DNA of 64,000 nt. Origin: Dactylorhiza incarnata (Eukaryota; Streptophyta; Magnoliopsida; Asparagales; Orchidaceae). The stretch lies in NCBI GenBank assembly GCA_033032865.1, contig JAWHQI010000019.1, positions 9,962,001 to 10,026,000 of the forward strand, in the 5' to 3' direction. Of the stretch, positions 22,937 through 35,111 are shown in pieces. Positions within the stretch are counted from its first letter, which is position 1, and each line of letters opens with the position of its first letter. The notes beneath the pieces are model-generated. The model had not been told where the DNA came from, did not search any database, and saw nothing but the letters and a program-made list of their open reading frames with translations. Position numbers and translations under genes: made by a program.

Positions 22937-25300
22937 CTTACTGGCTGGACCACCAGACTTTTATGGCTAAGTGCAAATTCCACACTTGCCGAGTCAACGT
23001 ATTGACGTCGGTGTGAACGACCGTCTAATACCGAAGACCAACCACCTTCGTGCACATGCAAACATGATCTACTATCTATCTCCGAGCCATAGGCTCACCG
23101 GGCTAACCTGCCCATCAGCAATAACCTTTCGAGCCACCGGCTCGCCGGACCAACCCGTTCGTTCCAACAAACCTTACTGAGTCACAAGCTCACAAGATTA
23201 ATTAGTCTACTGCTACAACCACCGAGCCTACCGCTCGAAATACCAAACCGACTAATATTCCCGTGATAACGGGGTGTGGGTGAGAGTATTATTAAGTTAA
23301 GCTTGTATAACAACTTCTTACTCCAACGGCTTATGGTTAATCTTGGACTTCTTGAGGATTACCCTGTAAGGGGCTCGCTACGGTACTAGGAACTGCAACA
23401 GGATGACACCCCAAGGTTCCCTTTCTTAAGAAACTTAGTGTTGTTGGTATCTACCCATAAGAACACCCCTCTTATCATTTCACTTTAGTTAAACCTAAGC
23501 GCTTTATGACACGCTAGGGAAAAGACGATCCTTCGTCAATCCACCATGTGCGCTCTCATCACCTAGACTCCTCAGGTTGGACTCCTAACTATTTAACCAA
23601 CCCATGTGCACCATTTGCACCCCATTTCCACTTAGTAGGTCACTAAAAACCTAAGTTTCACAGTTTTACTAAACGCAGACCAAACTTACTATATGAAGCC
23701 TAAAAGTAGAGGTACTCTAAATATTCATCCAACTGGCTCAAGATATTTACTGGAGGTCTATCATGATGTTATAAGACTAAATCCAGAGAATCATATTTTT
23801 CCCTAATTATTTAGTATTTATTTTAATTTCTCCAAACATTTGCCAGGTCTGAAAATGAACATGAAGTATAAGGAATTCTTATGATATGGCTCTGCAAATA
23901 TTATGATAAATCTATGATGACTAAATAATAGCAAATACAACATATCATATTTTTAAAGCAAGAAATTGTCCTCTATTTTTATTATTTGTCATCTATCCAA
24001 ACTTGTGAATTTGTGAAGGAACCACCAAAAAGCTCAACACTAAAATTCTGGAAAAATTACCAAACTCTTGTATTCATCAGAAAAGGCTACTGACTAAGTT
24101 TCGGGATTTAAGGGAATCATTTTCTCACTAAAATAAATATTTTAAGAAAACCTCAAATAGTAAAAGTTGTGAAGTAGCCTACTAATTTAAGTCTTCAAAA
24201 ATTCTATAAAAATTCACAGAGCTTCCTAATGTTCTGAAATGTCCTATCGCCAATTTATACAATTTAACAATGAGTATTGGACCCTCAAATATTTTTCCTA
24301 AGCCTAAGATAAAACCTGTGTCTTGTGAATGAAGTACTGATTAAATAATTTATATAAATACACAAAAATTACCAAAGGTCTAAACCATGATTATAAAGGC
24401 ACTGCCAAGGTTTCATCATCATCCAAGACCTTTTGATCATGTAATCATCTCTTATAAGAAATTTCTCTAAAGGGATTATGACCTAATCCAAAGGGAATAA
24501 TTGTTCCTAAAATTCTTATAAAATTACCTAGGGCCTATTTACAACCTATGAACCTATCCACCAAGTTTCATGACCATTCTGTAGCTTTTGACTACATGTC
24601 CTTCACAAAGCTCTACATGCACCCCAAGGGGTAAATCTAGGATCCTAGGGCATATCCACCTCCACACCTCCCCAAACCACTCATGGGGGTACTTTATGTG
24701 ATCCTAAACTAGTGGACAAGGTCCCACCTCAGGGTGAGGAGATTTGACCACAAAATCCAAAGATAAACACCATACCCTAACTTTGACCCTATTTGACCTA
24801 AGTTGGGTTAACCAATTACTCAATCAAAACAGTCCCAATTTGGCTGAGATTTTTACCTAGGTCATAACATAACCCTAAGGAGAACCCACCAAAATTTGGA
24901 GTACATTGGAGGTCATTTGACCCACTAATTAATTAATATATGATTTATGAAATTATCTCAAAAACCTTAGAAAAAGGTTCTCCTAAAATTCCCATCCTAT
25001 AGTATGATGTGTGGGTTTATATAACTAGCCTAGGTTTTAAATATCAAGGCCATAGCATCTACCAATAAAAAGATATGAAGGAAAGAGTGACTGCCCTACC
25101 CTAGGGACCAGTCCCACCATTTTGTCTCTACAGGGAGCTACATTACTCCTTTTGGGCTGAAACAATTTTTAAACTAAAGTAGACTCTAGGGGCTACAACT
25201 TTGGTGTTGGGCACTTTTTCGTCAGATGTAATCTAGTATTTTTAATAATTAAAATAAACCACAGCAAAAAGTGTGACAGAAATTAATAAAAACATTTAAT
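22937..25300. other. Middle of the long solo LTR
   Basis: Non-coding. It continues the sequence interrupted at 16334. It holds scattered words such as GAGCCACCGGCTC and GAGCCATAGGCTCACCGG (short inverted words near 23085-23145) and many TTTGACC/GGTCAAA words. No frame is convincing. Confidence 0.55.
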
Positions 25301-25329
25301 TAAACCACTCGACGAAATGTTTACTGCGC

Positions 25330-25621
25330 TCGACGAATTGTGACCTGCGTTCGACAAAACCTTATAAAAGATGCGTTCGACAAAATATAGTCTGCGCTCG
25401 ACGAATTGTGAACTGCGTTTGACGAAACCTTATAAAAGCTGCGTTCGACGAAATATAGTCTGCGCTCGACGAATGCCATATTTCTGTTCGGCAAAAACAT
25501 CTCTCCAGCCTGTTCAGTTAATTTCCTCTCCGTTCGACGAACTCCAACTCTGTTCGACGAACTCAAGATCCGTTCGACGAAACAATTTCGTTCGACGAAC
25601 TCGTAATTGCGTTCGACGAAT
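25330..25621. repeat. About 21-bp-spaced CGTTCGACGAA array
   Basis: The TCGAC core (or a one-base variant) lies at 25330, 25351, 25377, 25398, 25420, 25445, 25466, 25488, 25514, 25534, 25554, 25574, 25592 and 25613. Spacing is 18-26 bp, mean near 22. The fullest form is TGCGTTCGACGAA. Bases between cores are not conserved except in the first half, where CCTTATAAAAG recurs. Confidence 0.9.
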
Positions 25622-26244
25622 GAAATGAATATAAACGTAAACATTAAAACAATTAATAAAAAGATCTTGCACAGATCTTGAAGCAACCCGACGACTGCTG
25701 GTCGTCTTCTTCCTCTAGCCGACGGCTGAGATTGCCCCGACCTGGGCTGCCTTCCTTCTTGTTTTCCCGGCCACCTATGCGCCGCCCCGGCCGGCCAATG
25801 CCACCACCACCTTCGTCGAGGTGGTGGCCGGCGAATAGCGGCGGTTGGCCGGCCGGAGGTGGCCGGAACAAGGATTTGGAGGCAGGAATTAAAGCTCCGA
25901 AACTGTAGCTTTTGGCCTTCCCAATTTGGGACCAATTGGCCCCAATCCTTGCAAGCAACATGATGAGATATATCCACAGAGAGAGGGATGAAGAACTAGA
26001 CCTGTTTGGAGGGTTGATTCCTTGCCGATTTCTTGCTGGCCATGGCCGACCTGGAGCTTTTGGTGACATGCCGATTCTTTCTCCTGGTGCTCGATTTCTT
26101 TGGGAAAGAGGGGGATTTTGCTCCTCTCCTACCTCTGAAGAAGTTAAAGATGTCAATTGAGGCTATGAGGTGGGTTTCACTTAGTGGCCATTAATAGCCA
26201 TTAATGGAGGATTTCAGTTACACCTGGGGAGGATGAATTGGGCA

Positions 26245-26249
26245 TCAAT
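26245..26249. repeat. TSD TCAAT, left copy
   Basis: TCAAT precedes TGTTGAAATTG; the second copy is at 32741-32745. Confidence 0.95.
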
Positions 26250-27408
26250 TGTTGAAATTGTTGAAGTGAAGTGGATGGGAGTCCGACCGGTCTGAAGGCT
26301 GGAGACCACAGAGACCGCGCGGCCTGCGCTGGTGCTCTGGCGGTTTGGTTCTGCGATCTCTCCCTGCTGTTCTGGCGATCTGCTGTGATCGGCCAGTTTG
26401 CTTCTTGGTTTGGTCGTTGGTTCTGGTGACCTGTTGCGAGTTCTTCCGGTCTTGTTCTGGGCGGCCTGTTCTTGGTTGACCGCAGTGACCGGGCGGGTTG
26501 TTTGGGCTGTTCTGGTGACTTGGTTCAAATCGGCCAGATGTTTGTCCCTGCTTAGGCGATCTCAGGAAGGGTGGTCGCTGTGTCCGCGCGGCTTGTGCGC
26601 GGGCTGCTGCTGTCTTGCGGACTTATGCTGGATCCTGTCCAAGTGTTGTGTCCGTGCGGTCTGTCTTATGAGACCGTTGGCGTTCTGATGGGCAGTTATT
26701 GTATCCCGGTTTGTGCGGTGACGACATCCGTCTATCCGCCTATAAATAGGGGTGCAGGGCCCGTCATTCAAAATAAGAATTGTAAGAACAAGAGCCCGGA
26801 TTGTTTCTTGCGGCCTCAAGTTTGAAGTCGCGCAATCTCGGAAGTGAGCTAACCGATTGTTGTGTTCGCAGGCTTGCGGTCAGCAGGTTGCGGTCTCCTT
26901 CCTTGGTGATTTCCGGTGGCTTGAATAAACAGTTCGTCTGCGGTCTGTCAGCGAACTGGTTTATTGTGTTCTTGTGCTGTTCGCAGCGAGCTCAGCGATC
27001 AGGCGACCTTCAGCGGTTAGGCGATCAGAGTTGCGGTCTGGCGATAGCTTCATTTCTTTGTTCCAATAAGCTCCAGTTCATGCGGTCTGAGGTGCGGTCT
27101 TGCGGTGCTGGTAGTCTGTCCAGTTTCTGTTCGTGCGATCTCAGGTCAAGCCGGGCGAGTTCTGGAGTGGTGCGGCTTGTGCGGTCTGAGCTTGTCTAGC
27201 CGCCAGCTTTGTTTTTTGGTGTGTTTTGTTCTTCTCATCTCCGTGATTCTTATGAATCATGTCTAGCCATGTATACCTCGAAGTATAAAGCAGTTCTGTT
27301 TCAATAAAGATTTCTTGTGTTGCTGTTTTGGCATTATGGTTGTTTGGCTATAACTCTTGTTGATACAACTCCTGCTTACTCCTAAACGGTCTTTCAAAAA
27401 TTTTAGCA
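26250..27408 (+). repeat. 5' LTR, GCGRTC-word rich
   Basis: The TATA box CTATAAATAGG is at 26740-26750. On both sides of it the words GCGATC, GCGGTCT and GGCGACC recur many times in the LTR, making it far more CpG-rich than the internal region. Confidence 0.95.
26740..26750 (+). promoter_or_regulatory. LTR TATA box
   Basis: CTATAAATAGG, with the equivalent in the 3' LTR at 32070-32080. The following GGGTGCA(G/A)GGCCCGTCATTC block is also kept in the related LTR at 41274-42308. Confidence 0.75.
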
Positions 27409-27421
27409 TGGTATCAAAGCG
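27409..27421 (+). other. Primer binding site, tRNA-iMet-like
   Basis: TGGTATCAAAGCG directly follows the LTR. It differs from the usual TGGTATCAGAGC by one base. Confidence 0.85.
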
Positions 27422-27497
27422 AGGTTCTTGGAGTGGATAAGCAGTGATCAACTAGAGTTGTCATCGTCTTTGTGAAGAAGAGACCACATAGATTGCC

Positions 27498-30400
27498 ATG
27501 GAAGGTGGATACGCAAGAGGTCTTGGTATTGAACTCCTCACATCGACTAAATTTAAAAAATGGAAGTCATGTATGGAGAGTTACTTGCTTGGCGAGGATC
27601 TATGGGAGGTAGATGGAGGAGAAGACACACAAGAGGTATTTCCAGCAAGAGATAATATGGCAGAGGTGAGACTTTGGAGGAGGACGAATGCTAAGGCAGA
27701 GTTCACTCTTAAAAGGGCTATCTCACCGGAGCTGTTTGATCACATCATTGGATGTAAATCTGCTGCTGAGGTTTGGACATCCTTGGATGGGTTGTTCAAC
27801 AAGAAGAATGAAGCGAGGCTACAATTTCTTGAAAATGAGTTGGCGAAAGCCTCTCAAGGTGATCTTTCTATTTCCACCTTCTTTCTCAAAATGAAGAACC
27901 TCATAGCAGAGATTTCTGCGTTGGACCCTGATGAGCCTATCTCTGAGGCAAAACTGAAGAGGCATATCATCCGCAGGTTGTGGAAGGAGTATCTTGCCTT
28001 TGTAACTTCAGTTCAGGGTTGGGAAAATCAACCGTCGTTGTTGGAGCTGGAGAACCTTCTTGCTTCGCAAGAAAGTTTAGCAAGACAGATGGCGGTGGTT
28101 TCTATCTCCGGGGGAGAAAGTGATGTGATGTTCTCTGGGAAGAAGAAGAAGAAATGGGAGAAGAAGAAGCCGGGTCATGATGGACCCTCCACTTCAGGTC
28201 AGCAAGATAGAGGCTATGCCCCTAAGTCTGATGGGAAGAAGAAAGGAGAGGGACCGAGGTGCTTTATATGCAATAAGACCGGGCACTTCAAGAAAGATTG
28301 CCGGGTGAATCTTCAGCCGGGAGATGCAGTGGAGAAGGAGATGCCAAAGTCTGATGAAGTTGGATGGGGAGGAGCCTTTGTGTCTAATATAACGGCGATG
28401 CCCGTTAAGGCCTTGGCTTCCATCAACTATGATGAGGACTAGATTGTTGATTCAGGGTGTGGGCATCACCTCACCGGGGATGGATCAAAGTTCTCTTTTT
28501 TGGCGCCTTACTCAGGTAACAATGTTATCATTACGGCTGATAATTCTATTCATCCAGTAGAACACGAAGGTGTTGTCTCTCTGAGCAGTGATAAGGGTCC
28601 ACTCACGTTGAGGAGTGTTTATCACGTGCCTGGTATGAAGAAGAATCTCTTCTCTGTGACCAATGCGGTCGATGTCGGTTATCACGTTCTGTTTGGCCCA
28701 ACAGAAGTGAAGTTTCTTAAAACTCAACCGGAGATAAAAGGAGATGTTATTCACGTCGACAAGGGGGTGAAGGACTTGTTCATTTTATCGACAAGTAGCT
28801 ATGTTGATAAGATGAGGACCAATGATGGCGCGGCCATCTGGCATGAAAGGTTGCGTCATGTAGGTATGGACAAATTGAAGGCTATGGCGGTAAGGGGCCT
28901 TGTAAATGGCTTGCATAGCTTGTCCTCCTATGGAGACGGTCATGTCTGCGAAGGATGTCAGTTTGGTAAGTCTCATCGACTTCCATTCGACAAATGGCAA
29001 ACAAGGTGCAAAGTGTCGTTGGAGTGCATCCACGGTGATTTGATGGGACCGACTGCCACCCCAAGCCTTGGAGGCAACAGATACATGTTGGTGCTGATTA
29101 ACGATTACACCAGATATGTCTGGGTGTATTTTTTGAAGGAGAAGTCAGATGCATTTGCAAAATTTGTGGAGTTCAAGGAGCTGGTTGAAGGCCGGCTAGG
29201 CCTGCGGGTTAAAAAACTTAGAACTGACAATGGTGGGGAGTTCACCTCTGGTGAGTTCTCAAGTTTTTGCAGGAAGCATGGCACCAGGAGAGAGCTTACA
29301 TGTGCCCATACTCCACAACAGAATGGCGTTGCCGAGAGGAAGATCCGTCATCTGACGGAAACTTGCAAATGCTGGCTTCATGCTAAGAGTATCCCAAAGT
29401 CCTTCTGGGCGGAGGGAATGTCTTGTGCAGCTTATGTCATCAACAGGTTGCCTTTAAGTCCTATCAACATGAATACCCCTCACGAATTGAAGTTCAAGGA
29501 GAAGCCGAGTGTTGCACACCTTTGGGTGCTCGGGTCAACCTGCTATGTGCATATTCCTGATGCTCTTCGGACAAAGTTAGATGCGAAAGCAAGGAAGCTA
29601 GTCTTTGTTGGGTATGATGAGCGGAAGATGGGATGGAGATGCATGGATCCTGAGACACGGAGGTCAATTGTTTCTCGGGATGTGGTGTTCGATGAAGTGA
29701 CTTCCTACAAGGGGAGTTCAAGAGTTGAGCTACCGGAGGGCAGGGTTGATGAAGGAGGAAAAGCTGCGGGAAGTCTTCAAGTGGAGTTGCCTGTTTCACC
29801 AGGAGCTCCAGCTGTGTCAAGCTCTGAGATGGATGCTTCAGGTTCTGGAAGCAGGGGGAGCGATGCTCCAAGTTCATCTAGAAGAGGAGCTTGCACAGAA
29901 GAAGCAGCTGAGGAGGTGATTAGTCAGGAACAACCTCTTAGGAGGTCGAAGAGGACTATTCAACCACCAGATCGATACACGGGAGGGAACATGGTGAACT
30001 TTGTTTCATGTTTCTTTGCTGGTCCCCTGGATGAGAGGGAGCCGTCGAGCTTTGAGAAGGCCAGAGGCCTGAAGGAGTGGTACATTGCTATGCAAGAAGA
30101 GATGGCAGCTCTCGAGAAGAATGAGACCTGGTCTCGTATGCCCAAGCCCAAGGGCACCACTCCTGTGACATGCAAATGGGTCTTCAAGCTGAAGAAGAAA
30201 GCTGACGGTAGTATCGAGCGTTACAAGGCTCGCCTTGTAGCTCGCGGGTTCTCACAGCAGTACGGAGAAGATTATGATGAGACGTTCAGTCTAGTGGCAA
30301 AGATGACTTCGGTTCGATTTGTTATTGCCTTGGCGGCTTCAAGTGGTTGGGAGATTTGGCAACTCGATGTGAAGAATGCGTTCTTATGTGGCGAGATTGA

Positions 30401-31586
30401 CAAGGATATCTTCATGATCCAACCGCAAGGCTTCATCTCGAAGGAGTATCCGGACTACGTCTGTAAGTTGAAGAAGGCTCTGTATGGGTTGAAGCAAGCG
30501 CCTCAAGCGTGGTACGGGAAGATTGTAGAGTATCTCTTATTCTGCAGATTCTTTGCTTCAGAGTCTGATTCTAGCTTGTTCATCAAGAAAGAGGGGGTGC
30601 TTTGGGTGATTGTGCTGCTGTATGTGGATGACATGATTGTCACCGGGAACTCAAAGGAAGCTGTTGCAAGACTCAGGGCTGAGCTTGCTATCAGATTCAA
30701 GATGAAGGATCTGGGGGAGCTCCACCATTTCCTTGGACTCGAGGTGCAGAGGCTGGAGAGCGGAGTGCTCATTTCTCAGGCTGGCTATGCAGAGCGGATT
30801 GTTCAGTGATTCGGCATGGAGGAAGGGAAGAGCAGTTCTATACCTCTGGTTTAACATCATAAACTTCGGAAGGATGAGGGAAGAGTTCTATCTGAACCGT
30901 TGGTTTTCCGAGCTCTGGTTGGGAGCTTGATCTACTTGACGATCACAAGGCCAGATATTGCTTATGCAGTAGGCAAGGTGAGTCGGTACATGGCGGAACC
31001 ACGGAAGCGTCATCTTCTGGCGGCAAAAGGCATCTTGAAGTATGTGAAGTCGACCTCTGATTTGGGTCTCCTATATAGGAGAGGGTCAAGCTTGGAGTTG
31101 CATGGATACATGGATGATGATTTTGGGGGAGACGTGGATGATCGGAGATCAACGTCTGGTTATGTCTTTATGACGGGCCCGACAGCTATCTCTTGGTGCA
31201 GCAAGAAGCAAGACTCGGAGTCCGTATCTACCACAGAAGCGGAGTACAAGGCTTCGGCTTTGGCAGCTCAGGAAGCTGTTTGGCTCAGGAGGTTGGTAGA
31301 GGACGTTCATCAGGAGGTTCGAGGTCCCACTATGCTACGCGGGGACAATGAGAGTGCTCTCAAGCTGGTTAACAATCCAGTCTGTCACGCGAGGACCAAA
31401 CATATAGAGATTGAGCACCATTTCATTCGTGAAAAGGTGTTTGGAGGATCTCTTATGGTCGAGCATGTTCGGAGTGCGGACAATGTCGCAGACATCTTCA
31501 CAAAGCCGCTGGCGAAGGGACTGTTTACACGGTTAAGTGAGTTGCTCGGGCTAGTTTCCACTTCCCACTTCAAGGGGGAGTGTTGA
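27498..31586 (+). pseudogene. gag-pol: Copia gag-pol polyprotein with three in-frame stops
   Basis: The whole 1363-codon span keeps one frame. Gag holds a CCHC knuckle CFICNKTGHFKKDC at about residues 255-268. Then follow the protease motif (VDSGCGHH), integrase (HGDLMGP, LRTDNGGEF), RT (WQLDVKNAFLC, YVDDMIVTG) and RNase H (STTEAEY, ADIFTKPLAKG). Breaks: TAG at 28440-28442 just before the protease motif, TGA at 30807-30809 and a TAA near 30852, both between RT and RNase H. No frameshift was found. The stop at the gag/protease border could in principle be a read-through site, but the two later stops make this copy defective. The ATG at 27498 follows the primer site by 76 bp. Confidence 0.93.
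31569..31580 (+). other. Polypurine tract
   Basis: TTCAAGGGGGAG directly precedes the 3' LTR. The end of the coding frame overlaps it. Confidence 0.85.
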
Positions 31587-32740
31587 AATTGTTGAAGTGA
31601 AGTGGATGGGAGTCCGACCGGTCTGAAGGCTGGAGACCGCAGAGACCGCGCGGCCTGCGCTGGTGCTCTGGAGGTTTGGTTCTGCGATCTCTCCCTGCTG
31701 TTCTGGCGATCTGCTGTGATCGGCCAGTTTGCTTCTTGGTTTGGTCGTTGGTTCTGGCGACCTGTTGCGAGTTCTTCCGGTCTTGTTCTGGGCTGCCTGT
31801 TCTTGGTTGACCGCAGTGAACGGGCGGCTTGTTTGGGCTGTTCTGGCGACTTGGTTCAAATCGGCCAGATGTTTGTCCTTGCTTTGGCGATCTCAGGAAG
31901 GGTGGTCGCTGTGTCCGCGCGGCTTGTGCGCGGGCTGCTGCTGTCTTGCGGACTTATGCTGGATCCTGTCCAAGTGTTGTGTCCGCGCGGTCTGTCTTAT
32001 GAGACCGCTGGCGTTCTGATAGGCGGTTATTGTATCCCGGTTTGTGCGGTGAAGACATCCGTCTATCCGCCTATAAATAGGGGTGCAAGGCCCGTCATTC
32101 AAAACAAGAATTGTAAGAACAAGAGCCCGGATTGTTTCTTGCGGCCTCAAGTTTGAAGTCGCGCGATCTCGGAAGTGAGCTAACCGGTTGTTGTGTTCGC
32201 AGGTTTGCGGTCAGCAGGTTGCGGTCTCCTTCCTTGGTGATTTCCGGTGGCTTGAATAAACAGTTCGTCTGCGGTCTGTCAGCGAACTGGTTTATTGTGT
32301 TCTTGTGCTGTTCGCAGCGAGCTCAGCGATCAGGCGACCTTCAGCAGTTAGGCGATCAGAGTTGCGGTCTGGCGACAGCTTTAGTTCTTTGTTCCAATAA
32401 GCTCCACTTCGTGCGGTCTGAGGTGCGGTCTTGTAGTGCTGGTAGTCTGTCCAGTTTCTCTTCGTACGATCTCAGGTCAAGCCGGGCGAGTTCTGGAGTG
32501 GTGCGGCTTGTGCGGTCTAAGCTTGTCTAGCCGCCAGCTTTGTTTTTTTGGTGTGTTTTGTTCTTCTCATCTCCGTGATTCTTATGAATCATGTCTCTCC
32601 ATGTATACCTCGAAGTGTAAAGCAGTTCTGTTTCAATAAAGATTTCTTGTGTTGCTGTTTTGGCATTGTGGTTGTTTGGCTATAACTCTTGTTGATACAA
32701 CTCCTGCTTACTCCTAAATGGACTTTCAAAAATTTTAACA
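31581..32740 (+). repeat. 3' LTR of the copia element
   Basis: 1160 bp, partner of 26250-27408. Confidence 0.95.
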
Positions 32741-32745
32741 TCAAT
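32741..32745. repeat. TSD TCAAT, right copy
   Basis: Matches 26245-26249. Confidence 0.95.
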
Positions 32746-33029
32746 GTGGCCGGGAGAAGGCTGGAAACTTCTCCTCTCCCCAAGGGGAGACGAATGGTGC
32801 CATTAATTGGAGGTAATTGGGGGTTTCTTCTTCTCTTCCATTAACTCCCCCTTCTTTCTCTCTCTCTTCCAAATTGGGCTCTTTCTCTCTCCTATCCGAT
32901 TTCTGAAATTGAATGGCCAACTCAGTAGCATTCAATCCCCAATAGGTGGTGGACCACACCAATTGGGTCTATCTCAAGTGTAATGGGTTCAATTTGGGTA
33001 AAGTAGGCCATGTTGACCTAAATTTAGGA

Positions 33030-33480
33030 TAATGTTGACTTTGGTCAAATTGACCAATTGGATTGACCACAGTGGGTGTCTTAGGCTCCAATGGCCTCCC
33101 TTAAGGGTTAGGAAGGTGTAGGTGGAGCCAATTTGGCAAGGTGAGGGTGAATTGCCCCTTAATAGGGTACTTTGACCAAAATAGGGCTAGGGTTGACTTA
33201 GGGTAAATTGGTCAAATTGGAGGTCCCATGATGGGGATTTTTGGTCCATTAGGTTCCTAGTACCCATACAAGGGTAGGGGCAGGGTCAATTTGGCATGGT
33301 GAGGGCCAATTGACCTTAATTGAGTTAGTTTGACCAATTTAGGGTTAAGGTTGACTTTAGTCAAATTGGCCTCTTAGGTTGACCCCAATGGGTCCCTGGG
33401 GCTCCAAGGAGACCACTAATGGGTTAGGGATGATATGGTGGGGTCAAGGATCAAGGTGGGGCCCTAAAGTCCAAACCTAG
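33030..33480. repeat. Degenerate 158-bp tandem repeat
   Basis: AATTTGGCAAGGTGAGGG (near 33130) and AATTTGGCATGGTGAGGG (near 33288) lie 158 bp apart. Flanking words TTGACTTTGGTCAAATTG, GGTTGACC and GGCTCCAA..G also repeat. About two and a half worn units, inside the last third of the solo LTR. Confidence 0.6.
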
Positions 33481-33630
33481 GCTTGGTATCTGAAAATTGC
33501 TATTTGCAGACCACTTGGGCTTTCTTCTTCTCACCTGAATTCACATGGTCTTGGGCTCTTCCTATGGTTTTGTCATGACCTAGTCATGACAAAACCAACT
33601 TAGGGGTCTAGCTGTTTGGGGGATGTTGCA

Positions 33631-33635
33631 TAAAC
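33631..33635. repeat. TSD TAAAC, right copy
   Basis: Matches 15312-15316. Confidence 0.8.
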
Positions 33636-35039
33636 AGGGAGGAAGAAGAAGATGGATAAGAATAGTATATATAATAATATAATATATATATACTTAGATA
33701 GTTAATGGATGACAACACATTCATAATAATAAAAATAATATTAATATGGAAAGAAAGGCCAAACGAACGGTCGCCGATTCCAATGAAAATTGCACCGAAG
33801 ACAAACGTCGTCACTACGAATCCAACGGAGAAGTCAAAAACAAAATTCGACGAGCAAATCTCAAGATATAATTTATTTGAAGTTTGCAGCGAACGATAAT
33901 TATACAAATCTTTGGAAAATCACCGGGGCTCTCATATCGCTTGGATCGCAATGAAACTTCGACGAGCCTTTCTAAAATTAATTAATTTAATTTTTTAACG
34001 CAAAATCTTCCAACTCCGGCACGCTCCAAAATTTGGTCAACTTGACCGAACGGACACGGAAATGAGCAGACGATGGCGCACCACAAACTCTGCACTAACG
34101 TAACGCCCTTACGTCAAAAAGACGTAAAAGAAGGATTAAAATAATTCCTGAAAATTCAGGGGCATTACATGGGTGACAAAACATCTCCCACTGCAGAGTC
34201 GCTATTTGATCGGCGTAAGTGGCACTCCAAGCACTTTTGTCCATCTTGAATCCTCATTCAAAGATTGGAGGAATTGATTGCAGCATTTGAAAATGTTCAA
34301 AGACATTTTCACTCAAAAATATAACTCTCTTATGTGCGATGTCCTTGCACTTTCCTTTCTTTCTCGAAGACATATCCTAAGTAGTACAAAATGAACTAAA
34401 TCGAAGACTGCGTTTAAATCCCAGTTAGAAACTGTGTTATGGAATATACCTTCAGGAATGGCCTTGCCCTATGTCTTCACGTCTCTGGCATCGTGTCACG
34501 CGGTGTTGTCACAAATAGCATCCGAACTTGCCTTCTTCAAGAATGATTGCGCTCTAGATCTCGGCTTCTCCAGCTTCGCGTACAACACCCTAGATCGCCG
34601 CATCTCCGGCGTCGCGTCATGCGGCTTCAGGAATCGCCTCTCTCCTCTTTCGCGGCATCACGAGCTAGCCCTATATCTTCGCTGCTTGCTTTAAGAACCG
34701 CCCGCTTTAGGAATTGTTAAGAGAGAATGCGCCGGTTCAGTTGAACCAGTTCTAAGAAATCCAGCGCCATTCTTCTTTACGCCAATCCAGTAGAAATAAA
34801 GTTGCAACCGACTTTTTTTAGGTTGTGACGTATTTGGGCCTTAGCACCTTTCAACGAATTTCTTTATGTCACTCTTCTTCACGCCAATCCAGCAGAAATA
34901 AAGTTGCAACACAATTTTTGTTTAGGCTGTGACGTCCCTCATTATACTTAAAAAAAATTAACTTCATGTAATTTCCTCCGAATTAAGATTAGTACAAACA
35001 ATCACATAGACATAGTACTTGATATAATTTATTTCTATA
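33636..35039. other. Unassigned region with TA-rich tract, hairpins and a 102-bp-spaced repeat
   Basis: A TA-rich tract lies at 33665-33695. At 34110-34127 TTACGTC-AAAAA-GACGTAA forms a hairpin, followed by CCTGAAAATTCAGG and then GGGGCATTACA at 34159-34169, which looks like the end of another LTR. TCTTCTTTACGCCAATCCAG at 34771 recurs at 34873 (about 65 bp of similarity, 102 bp apart). No coding region is convincing. Confidence 0.45.
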
Positions 35040-35111
35040 TTTTTTTATCATAGAGGATGTGTTGCCTCCCATCAAGCGCCTGATTTACCGTCCCGGCAGG
35101 ACGATACATAA

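Larger units (their letters stand above)
26250..32740 (+). mobile_element. Complete but defective Ty1/copia element, 6.5 kb, TSD TCAAT
   Basis: LTRs of 1159 and 1160 bp (TGTTGAAATTG...TTTTAGCA/TTTTAACA). An iMet-like primer site is at 27409, the purine tract at 31569-31580, and the single gag-pol frame is broken only by stops. By eye some 35-40 mismatches separate the LTRs (a little over 3%), so it looks older than the element at 3694. A relative lies at 41274-49785. Confidence 0.96.
15317..33630. mobile_element. Very long solo LTR, split by two nested elements
   Basis: The segments 15317-16334, 22937-26249 and 32746-33630 join to about 5.2 kb once the two nested elements and one TSD copy each are removed. 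The start (TATAAGACCCC, probably once TGTAAGA) and the end (GGGGTCTAGC...GGATGTTGCA) match the two ends of the LTR at 49786-53527, and TAAAC flanks both sides. Shared internal blocks include CCGTTAGTCA.AAAGACTA, AAGCAGGTGAC, GAATGCCCATACAAAC and a GCCTCAACGC block. No internal coding region is left, so it is a solo LTR. Family (probably a long-LTR gypsy) and orientation are inferred only. Confidence 0.7.

Noticed and set aside
25330..25621. CRISPR-like array
   Set aside because: Repeats of 9-13 bp with short 8-12 bp spacers in a plant retrotransposon region do not fit a CRISPR array, and no cas genes are present.
25321..25977. 218-aa minus-strand open frame
   Set aside because: Its repeated FVER/VERR peptides are just translation of the CGTTCGACGAA array. 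It has no domain and lies inside LTR sequence. The same holds for frames over 53011-53271, 56473-56772 and 63745-63956.
26801..27199. 132-aa open frame present in both LTRs of the 26250 copia (also 32132-32530)
   Set aside because: It occurs in both LTRs only because they are copies. It is biased by GCGGTCT words and has no known domain, so chance coding in a GC-rich LTR is simpler.
34434..34694. Possible host gene exon (86 aa)
   Set aside because: Short, with no recognised domain and no splice context, and surrounded by repeats.
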